The notes under the pieces: generated by a model
The model's input: only the letters and a program-made list of their open reading frames with translations
What the model was told of the DNA's origin: nothing
The model's database searches: none
Made by a program: the position numbers and the translations under genes
Assembly: GCA_029561305.1 (NCBI GenBank)
Contig: JAKQJG010000113.1
Location: 1-52,527 of the forward strand
Direction of reading: 5' to 3'
DNA length: 52,527 bases
From: Bacteroidota bacterium
Lineage (GTDB): Bacteria > Bacteroidota > Bacteroidia > Chitinophagales > Chitinophagaceae
In this document: piece after piece, positions 34,067 through 43,864 of the stretch
Layout of the letters: the number at the start of each line of letters is the position of its first letter
Position numbering within the stretch: the stretch's first letter is position 1

Positions 34067-36133
34067 TTATGTGGATAATTTGCGGAATAAGTAATTATAT
34101 GTCTCCACCTGTGAACGTACTTTTTTTGTATTGCGGGGATTGATATAAGCATTGCTCAATTCGTTGTCGAGGCGGCGTGCTTTAATATTATCCGACAGCT
34201 GTATCTTCAAAATATCTTTTAATTCCTGCTGCATTTCTTTTTCAAATATGGGGCAGGCAGCCTCAATACGGTGGTCAATATTTCTTACCATCCAGTCGGC
34301 AGAGGATATATACACCTTTTCCTTGCCGCCATTGTGAAACACCATCACCCTCGCATGCTCCAGGTATTCGTCTACAATGCTGATGGCCTGTATGGGTATT
34401 TTAAATTTGCCATTCTCCGTCAGCATACAAAAGATGCCCCTTATAACCATTTTTAACTCTACCCCTGCCCTGGCAGCATCATATAGTTTTGTGATGAGGG
34501 CCACATCACTCAGCGAATTCAATTTAAGTGTGATAGATGCTTCTTTACCCGCTTTAGCAGTCTTGATCTCTTTATCTATCAGCATCATCAGTTGCTTGCG
34601 CATATTCACCGGGCTTACCAGTAAAGTTGTACAGGCACGTAAATATTTTATCCTTGTTTTGGGTTGTTCCAGGTAATGAAATATCCTGTTTACATCAGCC
34701 ATAATTTTCCTGTCGGATGTAAGCAGGCAATGATCGCTGTAAATTTTTGACGTGCTTTCGTTGAGGTTGCCGGTACTCACAAACCCGTAGTGCGTAGTTT
34801 GATTGTTCACCACTTTTTTGATCAGGCAAAGCTTGCCATGCACTTTCATATTGTGTACGCCCAGCAACACTTTTACACCTGCTTCTTCCAATTCTTCTTT
34901 CCATTCCAGGTTAGCTTCCTCGTCAAATCTTGCCCTTAATTCAATTACCACCGTTACCAGTTTGCCATTGCGTACTGCATTTGTCAATGCATTAATAATC
35001 CTTGACCGGCTGGCCAGCCGGTAGCAGGTGATTTTTATCTCCGTTACTTCAGGGTCAATGGCTGCTTCTCTTACAAGGTCTATCACACTGTCGAATGAAT
35101 GATAAGGAAAATTAAGCAGCACGTCTTTTTGCATCACCACCTCTGTAACCCTGGTAAAATTTTTCAGCAAAGGATGTACAAAAGGTTTTTTACGGGGATT
35201 CTTCTGTGTGAAAACGCTATCGGGGAAATTGATAAAATCTTTAAAGTTGTGGATCCTGCCACCGGGAATCAAATTGTCTTTTTGAGTGAGCCCGATCCGT
35301 TTAACCAGGTACGTAAGCAGTGACGGGTCTATCTCCTTGTCATACACAAAACGCACGGTCTTTCCCTTCTTCCGGTTTTTCAACCCTTTCTCAATTTTTT
35401 GGATCAACGAAGTGGAGATGTCATTATCAATATCAATTTCTGCATCTCTTGTAAGCTTGATGATATGTGAAGAAAAATGATCATATCCAAAAAAAGAAAA
35501 GATAAAAGGAAGGCAATGACGGATGATATCTTCCAGTAAAATAATATGATGCTCGCCGGGCTTGGAAGGTAAAATAACAAAGCGGGGAAGTCTTCTTGCC
35601 GGAACGCTTACCAATGCAAAGCGCTGTGGTATACTCTTGTCTTTTTTACTGAGTTTGCAGGCCAGGTAGATGCTCTTGTCACTCAACACAGGAAAACTAT
35701 GGATGCTCTCAATCATCAGTGGAACAACATTGCTCCGTATCTCCTCATCAAAATAGTTGATAATAAACTTTTTTTGCTCCCTGTTAAGCTGGGTTTCATT
35801 TTTTAGAAAGATCTTTTGCCTGTTTAGCTGCTTTAAGATGTCGTTCCAGGTACGTTCAAATTCTTTTTGTTGGTCCAGTACGATATCCTGAATCTCTTCC
35901 AAAATAAGCTCCGGCTGCATTTCCAGGTGCATATTCCCCCTTTGCCCCAATTCAATCATCCGGTGCAGCGTAGCTACCCTCACCCGGAAAAACTCGTCGA
36001 GGTTGTTAGAAAAAATACCAAGGAATTTGATCCTTTCTTTTAAAGGAACGGAATCATCTGCAGCTTCCTGCAGCACCCTGTGGTTAAATGACAACCAACT
36101 TATATCACGGACAATGGTTTTCGGCTTGTACAT
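34067..36133 (-). CDS. ppk1: Polyphosphate kinase 1
   Basis: 688 residues from ATG 36133 (an in-frame ATG at 36145 adds four). It makes polyphosphate from ATP at the membrane. The N-domain starts DISWLSFNHRVLQEA and LGIFSNNLDEFFRVRV. The autophosphorylated His lies in KVHGKLCLI (residue 432), with GFVSTGNLNESTSKIYSDH, R-rich IELRARFDEEANLEW and the second conserved His in EYLEHARVMVF (residue 594). The C-domain ends in the usual basic region. It precedes ppx on the same strand. The start follows a long leader with no clear TAnnTTTG element (TATTTTG is the nearest). Confidence 0.96.
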   Translation of the reverse strand: MYKPKTIVRDISWLSFNHRVLQEAADDSVPLKERIKFLGIFSNNLDEFFRVRVATLHRMIELGQRGNMHLEMQPELILEEIQDIVLDQQKEFERTWNDILKQLNRQKIFLKNETQLNREQKKFIINYFDEEIRSNVVPLMIESIHSFPVLSDKSIYLACKLSKKDKSIPQRFALVSVPARRLPRFVILPSKPGEHHIILLEDIIRHCLPFIFSFFGYDHFSSHIIKLTRDAEIDIDNDISTSLIQKIEKGLKNRKKGKTVRFVYDKEIDPSLLTYLVKRIGLTQKDNLIPGGRIHNFKDFINFPDSVFTQKNPRKKPFVHPLLKNFTRVTEVVMQKDVLLNFPYHSFDSVIDLVREAAIDPEVTEIKITCYRLASRSRIINALTNAVRNGKLVTVVIELRARFDEEANLEWKEELEEAGVKVLLGVHNMKVHGKLCLIKKVVNNQTTHYGFVSTGNLNESTSKIYSDHCLLTSDRKIMADVNRIFHYLEQPKTRIKYLRACTTLLVSPVNMRKQLMMLIDKEIKTAKAGKEASITLKLNSLSDVALITKLYDAARAGVELKMVIRGIFCMLTENGKFKIPIQAISIVDEYLEHARVMVFHNGGKEKVYISSADWMVRNIDHRIEAACPIFEKEMQQELKDILKIQLSDNIKARRLDNELSNAYINPRNTKKVRSQVETYNYLFRKLST

Positions 36134-36145
36134 AAAGATTCGCAA

Positions 36146-36464
36146 TTTATAAGCAATGCCATACCCGGCAATGTTAATTTTATGTATCCTTTGTTTCTTA
36201 TTGCGTTGACAACTAGAAAATTACAAAATAGATAAATTATTATTGTCCTGCTAAACAAACCTTGGGGCCAGATTTATTTTTAATCACCAATAAATCGCCC
36301 TAAAATTCGTTAAACAAGTTAACATGCCCAACTGCAGCAAGCAAGTGATCGCTTAATATACCTGTAGCGGCCCGTCCCACCCCTAAGTAAACTGAACTGT
36401 ATTAAGAAATGTTTATAAGGCAACAAATAGCCTTTTAAAAGTGTCTGACTAATATTTAAACTGC
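36146..36464. other. Divergent intergenic region between ppk1 and the T9SS giant gene
   Basis: Over 300 bases without a gene. It holds the ppk1 leader and, near 36371-36389, a CCCGTCCCACCCCTAAG stretch that loosely resembles half of the REP-like element at 12.6 kb. No arms for a hairpin are visible there, so it was not called a repeat. Confidence 0.35.
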
Positions 36465-36472
36465 TAAATTTG
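36465..36472 (+). promoter_or_regulatory. Putative -7 element of the T9SS giant gene
   Basis: TAAATTTG matches TAnnTTTG exactly. The transcript would begin near 36476, leaving about 12 nt before the ATG. A weak CTG lies near the -33 position but no TTG. Confidence 0.45.
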
Positions 36473-36488
36473 TAGTTTTTCCAATCTT

Positions 36489-39400
36489 ATGCAAAAGATT
36501 CTGTTGATTATTGCTTATGTGTTGCCTGGCTTTTTAGTTAAGGCTCAAACTTTCAACGGAACAGGTGGCGCAGTTCCTGGAACAAGTACCGTGCAAACCT
36601 GTTTTAGCCTGCCGGTTACCGGTGTAGGTGTCATTAACGATCTCACGAATGGTTTATCGGGTGTATGTATCAATATGACTCATCCTTTTGTTGAAGAACT
36701 TGAGATTGTATTAAAAGCACCCGATGGAACAACCATTCCCCTTACAATTCAAAATGGCGGCAGCGGAAATAATTATACCAATACCTGCTTTAGCGCAACT
36801 TCTGCCAATCCAATAAAATTTGGCAGCGCCCCTTTCACCGGAACCTATGAACCGGAAGGGTATATCGGAGCAGTAAATAATGGTCAAAATGCCAATGGTA
36901 CCTGGAGACTTTGTGTACAAGACAGGCGTACGGGTGCAAATGCAGGTACACTAAACAGCTGGAGTATTACTTTCAGTAACACCCCGGCACCTCAACCACC
37001 AGCTTTTCCGGCTTGTGCAAATACTTTGCCTGCTAATTCATCCTGCGCCAACGCAACAGCCGTTTGTGATTTTAACGGTCTCTGTGGCAATACAAGCGGA
37101 AGTTCTGTTCAAAACTGGACAGGCTCCGGGTTAACCGGCTGCTTTGGCCTGCAGAACAATTCTTTTTTGAAATTTATCGCCGCCGGAACAACCGCATCTT
37201 TCACGGTGTGGGTTCCTGTAAACAGCGGGGGTGCATTAGGAGGTATACAAATGCTTTTCTTTAGTGGCACCTGCGATGCAGGACCGGTTACTACGCATGG
37301 TTGTTACCCTCATATTTATCCCTATGTATCCCCTTCCAATCCTGTAGCGACAATTATCACTGCAGGTGGACTTACCCCGGGCAATACCTACTATTTAATG
37401 TTTGACGGCTTTAACAATGATATTGCTGATTTCAGGATAGCAGCCAAATCAGGTGTGAATTTTTTAAATATAACACCTGTAGATCCTGCTATTTGTTATG
37501 GAAAGAGTATTGCACTTACCGCATCCGGCAGTGATGGCACTTATTCATGGAGCCCCGGTACAGGTTTAAATACCACAACAGGACCTTCCGTTACAGCGAA
37601 CCCAACAATTACAACAACTTATACAGTAAGCTCAGTCACTTCAACCGGCTGTAATTTATCAGAGGAAGTGATCGTAACGGTTAACGATACCCCATTTGTA
37701 AATACGCATCCACTGGTATCACAACAGGTTTGCCAAAATGCTGCAACGGCTACTCTGAGCTTTACGGCAACTGCAGGTGGCAGCAGTACCATTACTGGCT
37801 ATCAGTGGTTCATCTCTACTACCAATACAAATACAGGTGGCACTTTACTGCCTTTTGCTACCAATGCAACCTTTGTGCCTTCTTCAGCCAATGTAGGTAC
37901 TGTATACTTTTATTGCCGGATCACTAATTCAAACGGGTGCACCACTGTTACCAATGCCTCACAACTAACGGTGTACCCACTCCCTGCAGCTCCCGTGTTA
38001 CAGGCACCAACACTTCCAACCTGTGCTTTGCCAACTGGTAGTGTGACAGTGACTTCACCCACTGGTGCAAATTTTGAATATAGTGCTGATGGTGGTACAA
38101 CTTATCAAACTAACACGCTTATTAGTGGGTTAGCACCAGGCAACCATAACATTACGGTAAGAAATACAACTACCGGTTGTGTATCCGCTCCAAGAATCGT
38201 TACAATTGCGGCCATTCCTACAGAGCCGGCACCAGTTGCGTCAGAAACAATAGCGCCAACATGTGCGTTACCAACCGGTACCATTACCTTTACTTCACCA
38301 CTGGGACTCAATTATGAATACAGCGCTGGCGGATCATATCAAACCGGCACTTCAATAAGCGGTTTAGCACCAGGCTCACACAATATCACAGTAAGAAATA
38401 ATACGACGGGTTGTATATCTCTCCCGGCATCGGTTTCCATAAGCGCATTACCAACAGAGCCGGCACCGGTTGCATCAGAAACAACCACACCCACCTGTAT
38501 TGTTCCAACTGGTACCATCACTTTTACTTCACCATTGGGCGCAAATTATGAATACAGCGCTGGCGGACCATATCAATCAGGCATCTCGATAAGTGGTTTG
38601 ACTCCAGGTTTCCACAATATCACGGTAAGAAATAATACTACAGGCTGTATATCAGTAGCAGCAACAGTATCAATAAGTGTAATACCTACAGAGCCGCCAC
38701 CAGTTGCGTCTGAAACAACCACGCCAACATGTGCTGTTCCAACTGGTATTATTACGGTTACTTCCCCATTAGGCTCCAATTATGAATACAGCGCTGGTGC
38801 AGCATTTCAATCTGGCACAGCAATAAGCGGATTAACAGAAGGACCACATAATATTACCGTAAGAAATAATACAACAGGTTGTGTATCGCTCCCAGCAACA
38901 GTTTCTATAAGTCCCTTACCAACAGAGCCGGCACCAGTTGCTTCTGTTACTGTTCAGCCAACCTGTGCCACTCCAACCGGCACTATCACTGTGTCATCGC
39001 CACTCGGGGCGAATTACCAATATAGTGTTGGTGGCGCTTATCAAAACAGCCCTGGATTTTCCAATCTTACCAGTAACACCAGTTATAACGTAACAGTTAG
39101 AAATAATACCACCGGTTGCTTATCCGTTCCATTAGTTGTCACGGTAGGAGCTATCGCAGGAGCGCCTGCAACACCAACAATAACAGCAATACAAACGGGC
39201 TGTAATAATACAACTGGAGCCATCTCGGTAACAGCACCATTGGGTGTAAATTTTGAATACAGTATTGGTTCCGGGTACCAGGTCGGTCCTTCCTTTAGTA
39301 ACTTACCCGCCGGCAACAGCTACCAGGTTACCGTAAGGGATATTTTTACCGGCTGTGTTTCTTCAGCGCTTGATACTTCCATGGATGCCATCCCCGTGTT

Positions 39401-42353
39401 ACCTCCACCCACTATTGCAGATCCTCAAATATCTTATTGTCAAAATGCATCGGCAATTGCATTAACAGCAACCGGCACTGGCCTGCAATGGTACAGTAAC
39501 CTGGTTGGCGGTACGGGTTCAACAACTGCTCCGACACCAGTAACGAATTCACCCGGAACATTTAAATTTTATGTTAGCCAAACGAGCGGTGTTTGTGAAA
39601 GCACCAGGGATTCAATAACGGTTACCGTTACCCCATCACCTGCATTACCAGGCACAGCAGGGAATACTCCTGCCTATTGTGAAAATGAAACGGCAAATAT
39701 TTTAACAGCCACCGGAACCAGCCTGCAATGGTATATAGTTGCAACAGGCGGTACAGCTTTGCCAGGCGCTCCCATTCCCAATACAACAACAGTTGGTGAT
39801 ACCACATTTTTTGTAAGCCAAACAGTAAATGGTTGTGAAAGTGGCAGAGCCTCTATATTAGTAACAATAAATCCGGCACCTGCCGCACCCAGTGTTACTA
39901 ACCCCGTTATTCAATATTGTCATAATGCCACAGCTATAGCTTTAACTGCAACAGGAACTAACCTGCGCTGGTATGATATTTCCGGAAACCTCATCACCAC
40001 CGGGGCTCCCATTCCTTCGACTGCCACAACAGGCAGCAATTTCTATTTTGTATCACAAACACAAAATGGATGTGAAAGCGGAAGAACAATGATCACCGTA
40101 ACGGTAGTGGCTGTACCTACAGCACCCATTACAGCACCAGTAGAGTATTGCCAAAACGCAATTGCCGTACCTGTAACGGCCAATGGAGCCAATCTTCAAT
40201 GGTATTCAACATTAACATCAACAACTGTTCTACCATCAGCACCAACACCGGTTACCACAACTGTTGGCATTACTAAATATTATGTAAGCCAGTTGATCAA
40301 TACCTGCATAAGCCCCAGGGACTCAGTTATAGTAACTATAAAACCAATATCGGCTGCGCCAACTGTTGTTAGTCCGCTTGAGTTTTGCCAAAACACCGTT
40401 GCGGCTCCGCTTACAGCTACGGGCACCAATTTGTTATGGTATGATGCAGCTACAGGCGGCACCGGCACATCTACTGCACCTACACCACAAACAGCAAACA
40501 CAGCCACCACATTCTACTATGTAACACAAAATACCAATGGCTGCGAAAGCAATCCACGCACTGCCATTACTGTTGCCATAAATGCAACCAGTACTGCGGT
40601 TACAGGTTTCCGTTATAACAAAGACAGCTTCTGCCGTAATGCTGTTACGCCGCCCTCACCTTTTTATGATCTGGGCTTTACAACAGGAGGAACCTTTGTT
40701 TCTGCACCAGCGGGATTGAGCATTAATGCTGCAACGGGTGATATCAATTTGCCTGCAACCAGTATTGGCACTTACAATATCACCTATGCTTACAATACAA
40801 CCGGGTGTGTAAATGGCAATGCTTCTTCCACCACTATTACCATTGAGCCAGAAATATCTACAGAACTTCGCTTTTCCTACAACTCCCCTGTGTGTAAAGA
40901 TGCAGCGCCGGTATTGCCACAAACATTTACTGGTTTTACAACCGGTGGCGTTTATGGCAGCCTGCCTTCGGGCCTCGACATGAATACCGGCACCGGTGAA
41001 ATAAATATTGGCAACAGCCAGCCGGGTACTTATACCATCGTTTACAATATAGCAGAACAAGGCTGCCGTTTAGCTGGTAGCAGGGCAGCGGGTATCACAA
41101 TTGTGGATACTACCTCGCCGGTAACAGCATTTGATTATAGTTCAAAAGATGTTTGCGTTATTGGCGGAGCAGTCAGCCCCACCACTATCAAAGCGCCAGG
41201 TTTTACCACCGGAGGCACATTTACGGTGACGCCTGCAGGCCTTAATGTAAACAGCAGTACAGGCGATATCAATATTGGGCTAAGCGTTCCCGGTACTTAT
41301 ACCATTAAGTATAGCGTGCCGTCCTTTTTATGCCGGCTTGCAGGAAGTGACAGTGTAGTATTCAGGCTGAAAGCTTTCGGTTTGCCTGTCACGGACTTTT
41401 CTTATGTAGGACCTGTTTGTAAAGGAGATGACAGTGCTGTGGCGGTGTTAGATGCAAACATTACCGGAGGTGGGCGGTTCTCATCGGCTGCAGGTTTGGT
41501 AATTGATACCTCCACCGGCACTATCAATCTTGATCAAAGTATTGATGGAAACTATACCATAAGATACGATGTGGCACAAGGCGTTTGCAATCCTGCAGGT
41601 TTTGGAACAGCAGATATTGTAATTCTTGCACAGCCGGCAATACCCACAGTAAGTTCCACCACAGTTTGTGGCGAAGGAAATGTCACTTTAACGGCTGCGG
41701 CTCTTGGCACAATTAACTGGTACACGGAGCCTGCATTATTGAACCAGGTTAATATTGGAACGTCATTCTCCACATTTGTAAACAGCACTACACAATATTA
41801 CGTAACCAATAAAGTGGGCGCTTGTGAAAGTGAGGCTGCAGTGGCCAGCATTGATGTTAGTCCCGTTCCTGCTGCACCTTATCTTGGCAGGGATACTTCC
41901 TTTTGTGCAAATGAAACCCTGGTATTGAATGCAGGTGCGTACAATAGCTATTTATGGCAGGATGGTTCAACAAGCCGTACCTATACAGTAACCAATTCGG
42001 GTTTATACAAAGTAATTGTAAGCACCGGCATTGGCTGTACCGACAGTACAAGCATTATAGTAACGGTAATGGATGACTGCTTTGACCTTGTATTTCCCAA
42101 TGCATTTGCACCCAATGGCGTTAACCGCACATTCGGTGCCCTTGGCAACCTGAGCCCTGTAAGCAGGTATGTACTGCGGATATTCAACCGCTACGGCCAG
42201 GAGATTTTTGCCACAGCTGATCCAGCGCAAAAATGGGATGGCACTTATAAAGGCCAGCCGGTAAATATTGGCACGTATGCTTATATAGCAAGCTATGTGT
42301 ATAAGAATAAATCAGAGCGGGTAAAAAAGGGTACCATTACGGTGATCAGGTAA
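36489..42353 (+). CDS. Giant multidomain T9SS type B secreted protein
   Basis: 1,954 residues. Signal peptide MQKILLIIAYVLPGFLVKAQ. Residues ~30-163 resemble a proprotein-convertase P domain (HPFVEELEIVLKAPDGTTIP, NGTWRLCVQDRRTGANAGTL). Residues ~175-325 are a second beta domain. Then PKD/Ig-like units; six modules of ~78 residues (500-968; HNITVRNNTTGC type); five Ig_7-like modules of ~79 (980-1366; YCQN start, FYFVSQ-x-NGCES); four modules of ~87 (1373-1710; FTTGG, TGDINIG, GTYTI). An Ig-like pair follows, then residues 1863-1954, a gliding-motility-associated C-terminal domain (DLVFPNAFAPNGVN, IFNRYGQEIF, WDGTYKGQPVNIGTYAYI). That tail directs export by the type IX system. Probable surface adhesin; ligand unknown. 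Confidence 0.92.
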   Translation: MQKILLIIAYVLPGFLVKAQTFNGTGGAVPGTSTVQTCFSLPVTGVGVINDLTNGLSGVCINMTHPFVEELEIVLKAPDGTTIPLTIQNGGSGNNYTNTCFSATSANPIKFGSAPFTGTYEPEGYIGAVNNGQNANGTWRLCVQDRRTGANAGTLNSWSITFSNTPAPQPPAFPACANTLPANSSCANATAVCDFNGLCGNTSGSSVQNWTGSGLTGCFGLQNNSFLKFIAAGTTASFTVWVPVNSGGALGGIQMLFFSGTCDAGPVTTHGCYPHIYPYVSPSNPVATIITAGGLTPGNTYYLMFDGFNNDIADFRIAAKSGVNFLNITPVDPAICYGKSIALTASGSDGTYSWSPGTGLNTTTGPSVTANPTITTTYTVSSVTSTGCNLSEEVIVTVNDTPFVNTHPLVSQQVCQNAATATLSFTATAGGSSTITGYQWFISTTNTNTGGTLLPFATNATFVPSSANVGTVYFYCRITNSNGCTTVTNASQLTVYPLPAAPVLQAPTLPTCALPTGSVTVTSPTGANFEYSADGGTTYQTNTLISGLAPGNHNITVRNTTTGCVSAPRIVTIAAIPTEPAPVASETIAPTCALPTGTITFTSPLGLNYEYSAGGSYQTGTSISGLAPGSHNITVRNNTTGCISLPASVSISALPTEPAPVASETTTPTCIVPTGTITFTSPLGANYEYSAGGPYQSGISISGLTPGFHNITVRNNTTGCISVAATVSISVIPTEPPPVASETTTPTCAVPTGIITVTSPLGSNYEYSAGAAFQSGTAISGLTEGPHNITVRNNTTGCVSLPATVSISPLPTEPAPVASVTVQPTCATPTGTITVSSPLGANYQYSVGGAYQNSPGFSNLTSNTSYNVTVRNNTTGCLSVPLVVTVGAIAGAPATPTITAIQTGCNNTTGAISVTAPLGVNFEYSIGSGYQVGPSFSNLPAGNSYQVTVRDIFTGCVSSALDTSMDAIPVLPPPTIADPQISYCQNASAIALTATGTGLQWYSNLVGGTGSTTAPTPVTNSPGTFKFYVSQTSGVCESTRDSITVTVTPSPALPGTAGNTPAYCENETANILTATGTSLQWYIVATGGTALPGAPIPNTTTVGDTTFFVSQTVNGCESGRASILVTINPAPAAPSVTNPVIQYCHNATAIALTATGTNLRWYDISGNLITTGAPIPSTATTGSNFYFVSQTQNGCESGRTMITVTVVAVPTAPITAPVEYCQNAIAVPVTANGANLQWYSTLTSTTVLPSAPTPVTTTVGITKYYVSQLINTCISPRDSVIVTIKPISAAPTVVSPLEFCQNTVAAPLTATGTNLLWYDAATGGTGTSTAPTPQTANTATTFYYVTQNTNGCESNPRTAITVAINATSTAVTGFRYNKDSFCRNAVTPPSPFYDLGFTTGGTFVSAPAGLSINAATGDINLPATSIGTYNITYAYNTTGCVNGNASSTTITIEPEISTELRFSYNSPVCKDAAPVLPQTFTGFTTGGVYGSLPSGLDMNTGTGEINIGNSQPGTYTIVYNIAEQGCRLAGSRAAGITIVDTTSPVTAFDYSSKDVCVIGGAVSPTTIKAPGFTTGGTFTVTPAGLNVNSSTGDINIGLSVPGTYTIKYSVPSFLCRLAGSDSVVFRLKAFGLPVTDFSYVGPVCKGDDSAVAVLDANITGGGRFSSAAGLVIDTSTGTINLDQSIDGNYTIRYDVAQGVCNPAGFGTADIVILAQPAIPTVSSTTVCGEGNVTLTAAALGTINWYTEPALLNQVNIGTSFSTFVNSTTQYYVTNKVGACESEAAVASIDVSPVPAAPYLGRDTSFCANETLVLNAGAYNSYLWQDGSTSRTYTVTNSGLYKVIVSTGIGCTDSTSIIVTVMDDCFDLVFPNAFAPNGVNRTFGALGNLSPVSRYVLRIFNRYGQEIFATADPAQKWDGTYKGQPVNIGTYAYIASYVYKNKSERVKKGTITVIR
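37986..39392 (+). repeat. Six ~78-residue modules within the giant gene (family A)
   Basis: The Cys of the PTC-x2-PTG motif recurs at residues 512, 592, 670, 748, 826 and 905. Units 2-5 are nearly identical and keep long stretches of DNA identity (PTEPAPVASET and RNNTTGC segments), which suggests recent duplication or gene conversion. Units 1 and 6 are more diverged. Confidence 0.85.
39426..40586 (+). repeat. Five ~79-residue Ig_7-like modules within the giant gene (family B)
   Basis: The Y/FC-x-N motif (Cys at residues 984, 1064, 1144, 1221, 1300) and TATGT-x-LQWY recur at 77-80 residue steps, each ending in a CES or CIS-x-R motif that probably pairs with the first Cys. Confidence 0.82.
40605..41637 (+). 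repeat. Four ~87-residue modules within the giant gene (family C)
   Basis: Modules start F-x-Y with Cys at 1382, 1469, 1556 and 1644. Each has a TTGG/TGGG strand, an AGL-x-I/V turn, TG(D/E/T)IN and a G(T/N)Y(N/T)I strand, and ends with a Cys such as CRLAGS. Confidence 0.82.
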
Positions 42354-42962
42354 TTATTTTACCGGGCTTCCGCTTACATACTTATTGCCCTTTACATAAA
42401 ACCTGTATGGCAGCAGAGCGTCTGCTCCTGCACCATCTACACCTATTCTTTTACTTGCACCAATATCACTTGCCGGATACACAAAGCCGTCATCAGCTAC
42501 AAAAACTTCTTTCCCACTAAGTTGCAAGCCGGAGTGAATTTTTGATATGCCCAATGCCCGGCTCATATTTCCTGGTCCCCTTGTTATTGTAAAATCCAGC
42601 TTTGCTTTACCAGTCCGCTTCAACATGGCCTCTATTCCCTGCAAAGGTTCCGCACCTCTTATTAATACAGCATCCGGAATTTCTTTTTCATTTGTAACAA
42701 CATTAAATAAATGATGCATACCATAGCAGATATACACGTAGCTGATTCCTCCTTTTGCATACATGTGTTCATTGCGGTTAGTACGCCTGCCATTGTATGA
42801 ATGAGACGCTTTATCAGTGAAAGCAACGTAAGCTTCTGTTTCAACAATCCTGGCAGAAGTGTGTATACCATCAATATTTGTAACAAGTATTTTACCCAAT
42901 AGCTGCTTTGCCGTTTGCACCACATTTTTTGACAAATAAAAATCAGGGGTTAATTTCTTCAA
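42354..42962 (-). CDS. 3-methyladenine DNA glycosylase, AAG/MPG family
   Basis: About 203 residues from TTG 42962; no in-frame ATG exists at the start and another TTG (43004) would add 14 residues. The chosen start gives the family N-terminus KKLTPDFYLSKNVVQTAKQL followed by LGK. The catalytic Glu lies in ARIVETEAYV; RTNRNEHMYAKGGISYVYICYGMHHLFNVV, LIRGAEPLQG (written in parts) and TRGPGNMSRALGI are hallmarks. It removes alkylated bases in base excision repair. Its stop codon abuts that of the convergent giant gene with no spacer, so any terminator must lie inside the other gene. Confidence 0.92.
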   Translation of the reverse strand: MKKLTPDFYLSKNVVQTAKQLLGKILVTNIDGIHTSARIVETEAYVAFTDKASHSYNGRRTNRNEHMYAKGGISYVYICYGMHHLFNVVTNEKEIPDAVLIRGAEPLQGIEAMLKRTGKAKLDFTITRGPGNMSRALGISKIHSGLQLSGKEVFVADDGFVYPASDIGASKRIGVDGAGADALLPYRFYVKGNKYVSGSPVK

Positions 42963-43000
42963 CTTAAAACGTATTTTTAGCAACGAAGATAGATGAATGG

Positions 43001-43077
43001 GCAATAGACAATAGGTAAGACTGCAGTTAGCATATAACTATTATTCACAATTGACCATTGACCATTCACAATATCAT
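43001..43077. repeat. Degenerate 7-nt-period array between aag and EI24 genes
   Basis: ATT begins at 43043, 43050, 43057 and 43064, with ATA at 43071, giving units ATTCACA or ATTGACC exactly 7 apart. On the left, CAATAG at 43002 and 43009 follows the same register (43001 + 7n). The middle units are strongly diverged. Confidence 0.6.
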
Positions 43078-43102
43078 CCATTATCTTTTTTAAAAATTAG
43101 TA

Positions 43103-43864
43103 ATGCTTAAAGAGATCATTATTGCCATACAATCTTACGGTGATGCACATCGCTTTATTGTGAAACATAAACTTTGGCAATGGATATTGATACCGGGCCT
43201 GATCTATTCTGTCATGTTCTTTACTGGTATGTACTTCTTTGGAAAAAGTGTTAATGCCGCCATTGAATATTTATTACTGACAACAGGAGCCGGGGAGTGG
43301 GTAAAGTCGCATGCCCACGGACTATTTAAGATACTGTTCTCTATCACCTATTTTGCCATCTGGCTTGTTTTGATGCTCTTATTCTTTTCCTTGTTCAAAT
43401 ATCTGTTTCTTATTATCGGTTCACCGGTGTTTGCTTACCTGAGTGAAAAAACAGAAGCGATCATAGAAGGAAAGGAATTTCCTTTTAGTTTTAAGCAATT
43501 ACTGCATGATATTGCCCGCGGCATCAGGATTGCCCTCCGTAATGCCCTTTGGCAAACAGTGTACACCATTTCCATATTCATATTGTCGCTAATACCAGTC
43601 GTCGGTTTATTCTCTACTTTTTTAGCCATATTGATCGAGTCTTATTATTTTGGCTTTTCCATGCTGGATTACAGTTGCGAAAGAAACAAGCTTAGCACCA
43701 GCCAGAGTATAGCATTTATCGGAAGACATAAAGGCCTGGCTATTGGCAATGGTTTAGTATTCTATCTTATGCACCTGGTTGTTTTTGTTGGATGGATACT
43801 GGCACCCAGTTATTCAGTAATTGCAGCTACACTCAGTTTAATTAAAACAAAAGAAAAACTATGA
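43103..43864 (+). CDS. EI24 domain membrane protein
   Basis: 253 residues with four to six hydrophobic helices (WQWILIPGLIYSVMFFTGMY, ITYFAIWLVLMLLFFSLF, YTISIFILSLIPVVGLFSTF, LVFYLMHLVVFVGWIL). The core between them, FLIIGSPVFAYLSEKTEAII, is typical of the EI24/CysZ family. CysZ is a sulphate permease in proteobacteria; in Bacteroidota the substrate is unknown. It overlaps the next gene by 4 bases (ATGA), so the pair is translationally coupled to the methylase-like gene, which may be only a matter of gene packing. Confidence 0.88.
   Translation: MLKEIIIAIQSYGDAHRFIVKHKLWQWILIPGLIYSVMFFTGMYFFGKSVNAAIEYLLLTTGAGEWVKSHAHGLFKILFSITYFAIWLVLMLLFFSLFKYLFLIIGSPVFAYLSEKTEAIIEGKEFPFSFKQLLHDIARGIRIALRNALWQTVYTISIFILSLIPVVGLFSTFLAILIESYYFGFSMLDYSCERNKLSTSQSIAFIGRHKGLAIGNGLVFYLMHLVVFVGWILAPSYSVIAATLSLIKTKEKL

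Noticed and set aside
36371..36389. Stretch similar to half of the REP-like element
   Set aside because: Only one short arm matches loosely and no hairpin can form, so a second REP copy is not supported.
37986..39392. Regularly spaced near-identical DNA repeats (possible CRISPR-like array)
   Set aside because: The period of ~235 bases is coding and in frame; these are protein modules of the giant gene, not a CRISPR array.
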